Source: Butyrivibrio sp.
GTDB lineage: Bacteria; Bacillota_A; Clostridia; Lachnospirales; Lachnospiraceae
Assembly (NCBI GenBank): GCA_017996845.1
Contig: JAGOGF010000098.1
Location: 1 to 9,716 of the forward strand
Length of the DNA: 9,716 bases
Reading direction: 5' to 3'
The position numbers and the translations under genes are program-made. Positions 6,068 to 9,716 of the stretch are shown here, piece after piece. Each line of letters starts with the position of its first letter. The first letter of the stretch is position 1. The notes beneath the pieces were generated by a model, which ran no database searches, was not told the DNA's origin, and was given only the letters and a program-made list of their open reading frames with translations.

Positions 6068-8287
6068 ATGGAAAATGAAAATGCTTTTCTTGAAAAAGCA
6101 AACATCAAAAGCAATCACATCAATGAAGAGCAATTACAATATATGGCCTTTATCATACAGCATTTTGATGAAGCAGTTGCTGTTTTGGAATATGAAAATA
6201 ACGAAATACATTATTGTTTCAATAATGCCGCTCATCAAAAACTGACCGGCATATCTGCAAATGAAATCAGCGGAAAACAGCTGATTGACACTCTGGGAGA
6301 ACCGTTTTGCAAAACATACGAAACGAAAATCGAGGAAAGTATTCTGCAAAATAAGCGAATCAGTTTCAAAGGCAGGGCACTTTGGCGAAATGAAGAAAAA
6401 GAACTGATCTGCAGACTGATCCCGTTTCAGGAAAATGCAAAAAATTATGTGATTGCCATCGAAACAGAATCGCTCTTTTTAAAGTCCTGGATGAAGGAAA
6501 ACCAGCTGTCCGTCACAAAATTTGATCTGATGTTTCAGGCAAATGCTTCAAGTATGCTGCTGATTGAGCCTGATACGGGCAATATCGTAGATGCCAATCC
6601 GGCAGCTCTGCATTTTTATCAATATTCGCTTGAAGAATTGACCAGTATGAAAATTCAGCAAATCAATACCCTGACGGATGAAGAAATCCGCGAGCAGAGG
6701 CAACGAGCCGTTCGCGAATCCAAACAATATTTTTTATTCCGGCATCGGCTTAAAAATGGAGAGATCCGTCTGGTTGATGTTTATTCCAGTCCGATAGAAA
6801 TCAATGATCAGTTATTTCTTTTTTCTATTATTCTGGATGCCACCAAAAGAGAAGAAAGCGAACAGGAATTATTTCGCGAAAAGGAGCTGCAGCGTATCAC
6901 AATGGATTCCATCGGCGATGCTGTAGTTACAACTGACATGGAAGGTCATGTCACATATTTGAATAAATCAGCGGTTCAGTCCACCGGCTGGACGTTGGAA
7001 GAGATTTGTAATGAATCATTTCGTAACGTTTTTTATATGGTAAATGAGCATACTTTTCAGGAAATTCCCTGCATTGTAGACAAGGTTCTTCAAACAAGCC
7101 AAAAACAGGAGCTGGGAGATTATATCTTACTGCGCACAAAAAGCGGCAATTTCATTCCGATCGAAGACAGTGCTGACCCGATTATCGACAAAAATGGCAA
7201 TATATACGGTGTTGTTGTCATTTTTCGAGACATTACACATGCAAAGGAAAAAAAGAAAAAAATTGAATTTTTAAGTTACCATGATGGATTAACAAATCTC
7301 TATAATCGAAGGTTTTATTATGATAATTATGAAGGTTTTGAAAACGTCAGTATTTATCCGCTCGGTTTTATCATGGGAGATGTAAACGGATTAAAAATGG
7401 CCAACGATGTTTTCGGTCATAAAACCGGGGACAATCTGCTGATAACGGTTTCTGACACCTTATCTGAAATTGCCGATCCTGAACAGATCGTGATACGGTG
7501 GGGTGGTGATGAATTTGTTATTGTCGTTCCCAATGCAACAAACGAAAAGTTAGAACATATCATCGAACATGCCAAAAAAAATCTGCAGGCGAAATATATT
7601 AATGGGAATTTGGAAGTAAGCGTTTCTTTCGGAAGTGCAATCAAGGAAAATCCTTATGATTCCACTGACAGCGTTCTAAAGGAAGCAGAAGAAAAAATGT
7701 ATCACATCAAGCTGTTTGAAAGTAAAAGTCTTCGGGGAAATACCATTCATGCCCTGATGACAACACTGGATGAAAAAAGCCAGGAAACAAAAGAGCATAC
7801 GGTACGTCTTTCTAAAATATGCATTCAGATTGCAGAAGCGATGCACCTGCCTTCTGAAGGGATTAACCGATTAGAGCTGCTTGCCATGTTACACGATATT
7901 GGAAAGATCGGTATTCCGGATCAGATTCTCGGAAAAAAGGGAGCACTCTCTGATTCCGAATGGGATATTATGAAAACGCATCCCCAGATTGGTTATCGCA
8001 TTGCATCAAACGTAACCGAGCTGAGTTTTGTGGCAAATGAAATATTACATCACCATGAACGATGGGACGGGACCGGATATCCTTCCAGACTGAGCGGTGA
8101 GCAGATACCGGTTAATTGCAGAATTCTGTCTGTTGTAGATACCTACGATGCTATGACAAATGATCGAATTTACAGAAAAGCATGTTCAAAAGAAGATGCC
8201 CTTTCTGAGATCATGACTTGTTCCGGAAGCCAGTTCGACCCACAAATTGTGGATATTTTTCTCAATCAGGTTGCCGATACAATATAA
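6068..8287 (+). CDS. Triple-PAS GGDEF and HD-GYP protein (cyclic-di-GMP turnover)
   Basis: This 739-residue cytosolic sensor enzyme has, in order: PAS (about 25-135), PAS (about 150-262), PAS (about 272-392) ending in the junction FRDITHAKEK, a GGDEF diguanylate cyclase domain (about 397-555) and an HD-GYP phosphodiesterase domain (about 560-735). The GGDEF signature WGGDEF (478-483) is intact. The allosteric RxxD position reads DPEQ (470-473), so feedback inhibition at the I-site is probably lost. The HD-GYP domain keeps HDIGKIGIPD (609-618), His638, HHHERWDGTGYP (661-672) and VVDTYDAMT, so both activities are possible in one chain. No membrane segment or signal peptide is seen. The ATG at 6068 is chosen for its GGAGGA (6056-6061); the frame extends upstream to 6002 without a ribosome binding site. 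The gene appears more AT-rich than its neighbours. The ligands of the PAS domains are unknown. Confidence 0.93.
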   Translation: MENENAFLEKANIKSNHINEEQLQYMAFIIQHFDEAVAVLEYENNEIHYCFNNAAHQKLTGISANEISGKQLIDTLGEPFCKTYETKIEESILQNKRISFKGRALWRNEEKELICRLIPFQENAKNYVIAIETESLFLKSWMKENQLSVTKFDLMFQANASSMLLIEPDTGNIVDANPAALHFYQYSLEELTSMKIQQINTLTDEEIREQRQRAVRESKQYFLFRHRLKNGEIRLVDVYSSPIEINDQLFLFSIILDATKREESEQELFREKELQRITMDSIGDAVVTTDMEGHVTYLNKSAVQSTGWTLEEICNESFRNVFYMVNEHTFQEIPCIVDKVLQTSQKQELGDYILLRTKSGNFIPIEDSADPIIDKNGNIYGVVVIFRDITHAKEKKKKIEFLSYHDGLTNLYNRRFYYDNYEGFENVSIYPLGFIMGDVNGLKMANDVFGHKTGDNLLITVSDTLSEIADPEQIVIRWGGDEFVIVVPNATNEKLEHIIEHAKKNLQAKYINGNLEVSVSFGSAIKENPYDSTDSVLKEAEEKMYHIKLFESKSLRGNTIHALMTTLDEKSQETKEHTVRLSKICIQIAEAMHLPSEGINRLELLAMLHDIGKIGIPDQILGKKGALSDSEWDIMKTHPQIGYRIASNVTELSFVANEILHHHERWDGTGYPSRLSGEQIPVNCRILSVVDTYDAMTNDRIYRKACSKEDALSEIMTCSGSQFDPQIVDIFLNQVADTI

Positions 8288-8292
8288 AACGC

Positions 8293-8340
8293 AAAAGCTG
8301 CTGTACAATGACACAAACGGCCATTATACAGCAGCTTTTT
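8293..8340. terminator. Terminator shared by the GGDEF gene and the LspA-like gene
   Basis: The arms 8293-8310 and 8322-8339 pair over 18 bp with one mismatch. The core is AAAAGCTGCTGTA, with a T run at 8336-8340 and an 11-nt loop. It starts 5 bp past the + strand stop and overlaps the stop of the minus-strand gene. The U tract is better for the + strand transcript. Confidence 0.87.
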
Positions 8341-8794
8341 ATTCTGATCTGTCTGTTGCAATAACAGCCAGTAGGGCGCCCGCCATGATTGCAAAATCAC
8401 CTATATTAAATACAATATTGGAAAATCTCTTCCATCTGCACCGGAAGCTAATGTAATCCACTACATAATCTTTGCGCATCCTGTCATACATATTGCTGTA
8501 TGCGCCACCCAGAACCAGCGCCAGTCCTGCTTTCAAAAGATTCTTCCCTCTGTGCCCAAGCGTAATGATGAAGTATACCGTAACCGCTGCGGTAAAGACG
8601 GAGGACAAAACTTTGACAAAACTTTTTCCCGCTCCAAAATTGAGCATCGCTCCTGTATTATGATAGTTTCGCCATATGATGGGACCATTTCCTTCTTTTT
8701 CTATTGGAAGCTTCTTCTCTTCAGACTTTTTTTTGAGCATGACATCTGTTCCAAATACTGCCGGAATCATCATCAGATACGCAGCATTTTTCAT
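8339..8794 (-). CDS. LspA-like signal peptidase II family membrane protein
   Basis: Signal peptidase II is a membrane aspartyl protease that removes signal peptides from prolipoproteins. The 151-residue product has about four hydrophobic segments (4-18, 58-80, 86-101 and 127-147). It shows the family blocks in order: a first-helix Asp (TDVMLKK), NYHNTGAMLNF, LGGAYSNMYDR, VVDYISF and VFNIGD. The two catalytic aspartates correspond to Asp113 (VVD) and Asp133 (NIGD), 20 residues apart and close to the usual spacing. Deviations are NIGD for NIAD, S for G in GGAYSN, and a charged, Lys/Glu-rich stretch after the first helix. Its ATG overlaps the clpX stop (ATGA), with only a weak Shine-Dalgarno, so translation is probably coupled to clpX. 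It could be the main LspA or, more likely from its divergence and setting, a paralog; hence no symbol. Confidence 0.78.
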   Translation of the reverse strand: MKNAAYLMMIPAVFGTDVMLKKKSEEKKLPIEKEGNGPIIWRNYHNTGAMLNFGAGKSFVKVLSSVFTAAVTVYFIITLGHRGKNLLKAGLALVLGGAYSNMYDRMRKDYVVDYISFRCRWKRFSNIVFNIGDFAIMAGALLAVIATDRSE

Positions 8795-9716
8795 ACCCGT
8801 TCTGTCTTTCCGCCGATCTGGGGCTGAATTCTTGGAACCACAGGCACTTCATCAGAGCGGATTTCTATAAGCGGTCCTCCCTTGCCTTCCACATAATCAC
8901 GCGTAATGGTAACTTTTCCAATATTGTCATCCTTGGGGATTTCATACATAATATCCAGCATAAATTCTTCAATGATCGAGCGAAGCGCACGCGCTCCGGT
9001 ATCTTTTTCCAGTGCTTTTTCTGCTATGGCTTCTAACGCGCCATCATCAAATTGAAGGTCTACTTCATCCAGTGCCAGCAATTTCTGATATTGCTTTAAG
9101 ATTGCATTTCTTGGCTCCTTGAGTATCTTTACCAGCATATCCTTGCTTAAACCATTCAGAGAACATACAATCGGCAATCTTCCCAGAAACTCCGGTATCA
9201 TCCCGAATTTTTTCAGATCTTCTGTTATCACTTTGCTGAGAATATCAGGATCTTTATCATATTTGTCTTTCAGATCGGAATTGAATCCGATTCCTGCCTG
9301 TTTATTCAAACGCTGTTTGATAATATCTTCCAGATCCGGAAATGCTCCACCGCAAATAAACAGGATGTTTCTGGTATTTACCGTAGTAAGCGGAACCATT
9401 GCATTCTTGCTGTTTGCTCCAACCGGAACTTCGACATCAGCACCCTCCAGAAGTTTGAGCATCCCCTGCTGTACAGATTCTCCACTGACATCTCTTGATG
9501 TCGTGTTCTTTTTCTTGGCGATTTTATCTATTTCATCTATAAAAATAATACCATGCTCCGTTTTTTCAATATCATTGTCTGCTGCTGCAAGCAGTTTAGA
9601 CACTACACTTTCGATATCATCACCGATATATCCGGCTTCTGTGAGAGACGTCGCATCTGCAATGGCAAGCGGCACATCCAGGAGACGTGCAAGTGTTTTG
9701 ACCAGATATGTTTTAC
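8791..9716 (-). CDS. clpX: ATP-dependent Clp protease ATPase subunit ClpX, N-terminus outside window
   Basis: ClpX is the AAA+ unfoldase that feeds substrates to ClpP. The visible 307 residues begin within Walker A (KTYLVKTLARLLD after the GK) and run to a TGA at 8793-8791. About 120 residues, including the zinc-binding domain, should lie beyond the right edge. Seen in visible numbering are the pore loop GYIG (28-31, usually GYVG), Walker B IFIDEID (57-63), the second pore loop RDVSGES (usually RDVSGEG), the ClpP-docking IGF (142-144), the arginine finger region FLGRLPIV, and sensor 2 GAR (240-242). The GTG at 9675 is not a start, since the homologous sequence continues upstream. The IGF loop shows that it is a ClpP partner and not HslU. 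The stop overlaps the start of the LspA-like gene. Confidence 0.96.
   Translation of the reverse strand, partial: KTYLVKTLARLLDVPLAIADATSLTEAGYIGDDIESVVSKLLAAADNDIEKTEHGIIFIDEIDKIAKKKNTTSRDVSGESVQQGMLKLLEGADVEVPVGANSKNAMVPLTTVNTRNILFICGGAFPDLEDIIKQRLNKQAGIGFNSDLKDKYDKDPDILSKVITEDLKKFGMIPEFLGRLPIVCSLNGLSKDMLVKILKEPRNAILKQYQKLLALDEVDLQFDDGALEAIAEKALEKDTGARALRSIIEEFMLDIMYEIPKDDNIGKVTITRDYVEGKGGPLIEIRSDEVPVVPRIQPQIGGKTERV

Noticed and set aside
8791..9675. GTG at 9675 as a clpX start (truncated ClpX)
   Set aside because: The frame continues upstream to the window edge with perfect ClpX homology, including part of Walker A, so the gene is cut only by the window.

Overview
The window looks like chromosomal DNA from a low- to mid-GC Firmicute, most likely class Clostridia and probably Lachnospiraceae. 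The reasons are the AGGAGG-type ribosome binding sites, the sigma-A-like promoters with 17-bp spacers, the short U-tailed terminators and the character of the proteins (ClpX, MetNIQ, CysK, a PAS-GGDEF-HD-GYP protein). The genus assignment is inference; no rRNA or other marker is present.

Layout. (1) Positions 1-737 (+) hold the C-terminal part of an AraC-family regulator cut by the left edge. A perfect 20-bp-stem terminator (748-792) separates it from the convergent next block. (2) Positions 801-4560 (-) are a sulfur-amino-acid block read right to left: cysK (cysteine synthase), metN (ATPase with a NIL domain), metI (permease) and metQ (substrate-binding lipoprotein). cysK and metN each have a near-consensus promoter (TTGACA-N17-TATACT and TTGACG-N17-TATATT). 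Inverted repeats sit on or just downstream of both, and no S-box or T-box leader is present, so protein repressors are the likeliest control. (3) Positions 4561-4920 are a gap of about 360 bp between divergent genes. It holds the cysK promoter and a striking three-copy, 59-bp tandem repeat built from two stacked hairpins. (4) Positions 4921-5856 (+) encode a stand-alone, divergent carbamate kinase of the ArcC/YqeA family, followed by a terminator. (5) Positions 6068-8287 (+) encode a cytosolic triple-PAS, GGDEF and HD-GYP protein for cyclic-di-GMP turnover, with its own extended -10 promoter. It shares a convergent terminator (8293-8340) with the last block. (6) Positions 8339-9716 (-) hold clpX, cut by the right edge within Walker A, coupled by an ATGA overlap to a small LspA-like (signal peptidase II family) membrane protein.

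How the genes fit together: cysK makes cysteine and MetNIQ imports methionine, and with no terminator between them cysK transcripts should run into metNIQ. The carbamate kinase has no arginine deiminase or carbamoyltransferase partner in view, so its pathway is open. Most of the window is ordinary housekeeping. The parts most worth a second look are the hairpin repeat array, the altered glycine loop of the carbamate kinase, the clpX/LspA-like coupling, and the palindromes over the metN promoter. I see no phage, transposon, CRISPR or toxin-antitoxin content and no RNA gene.
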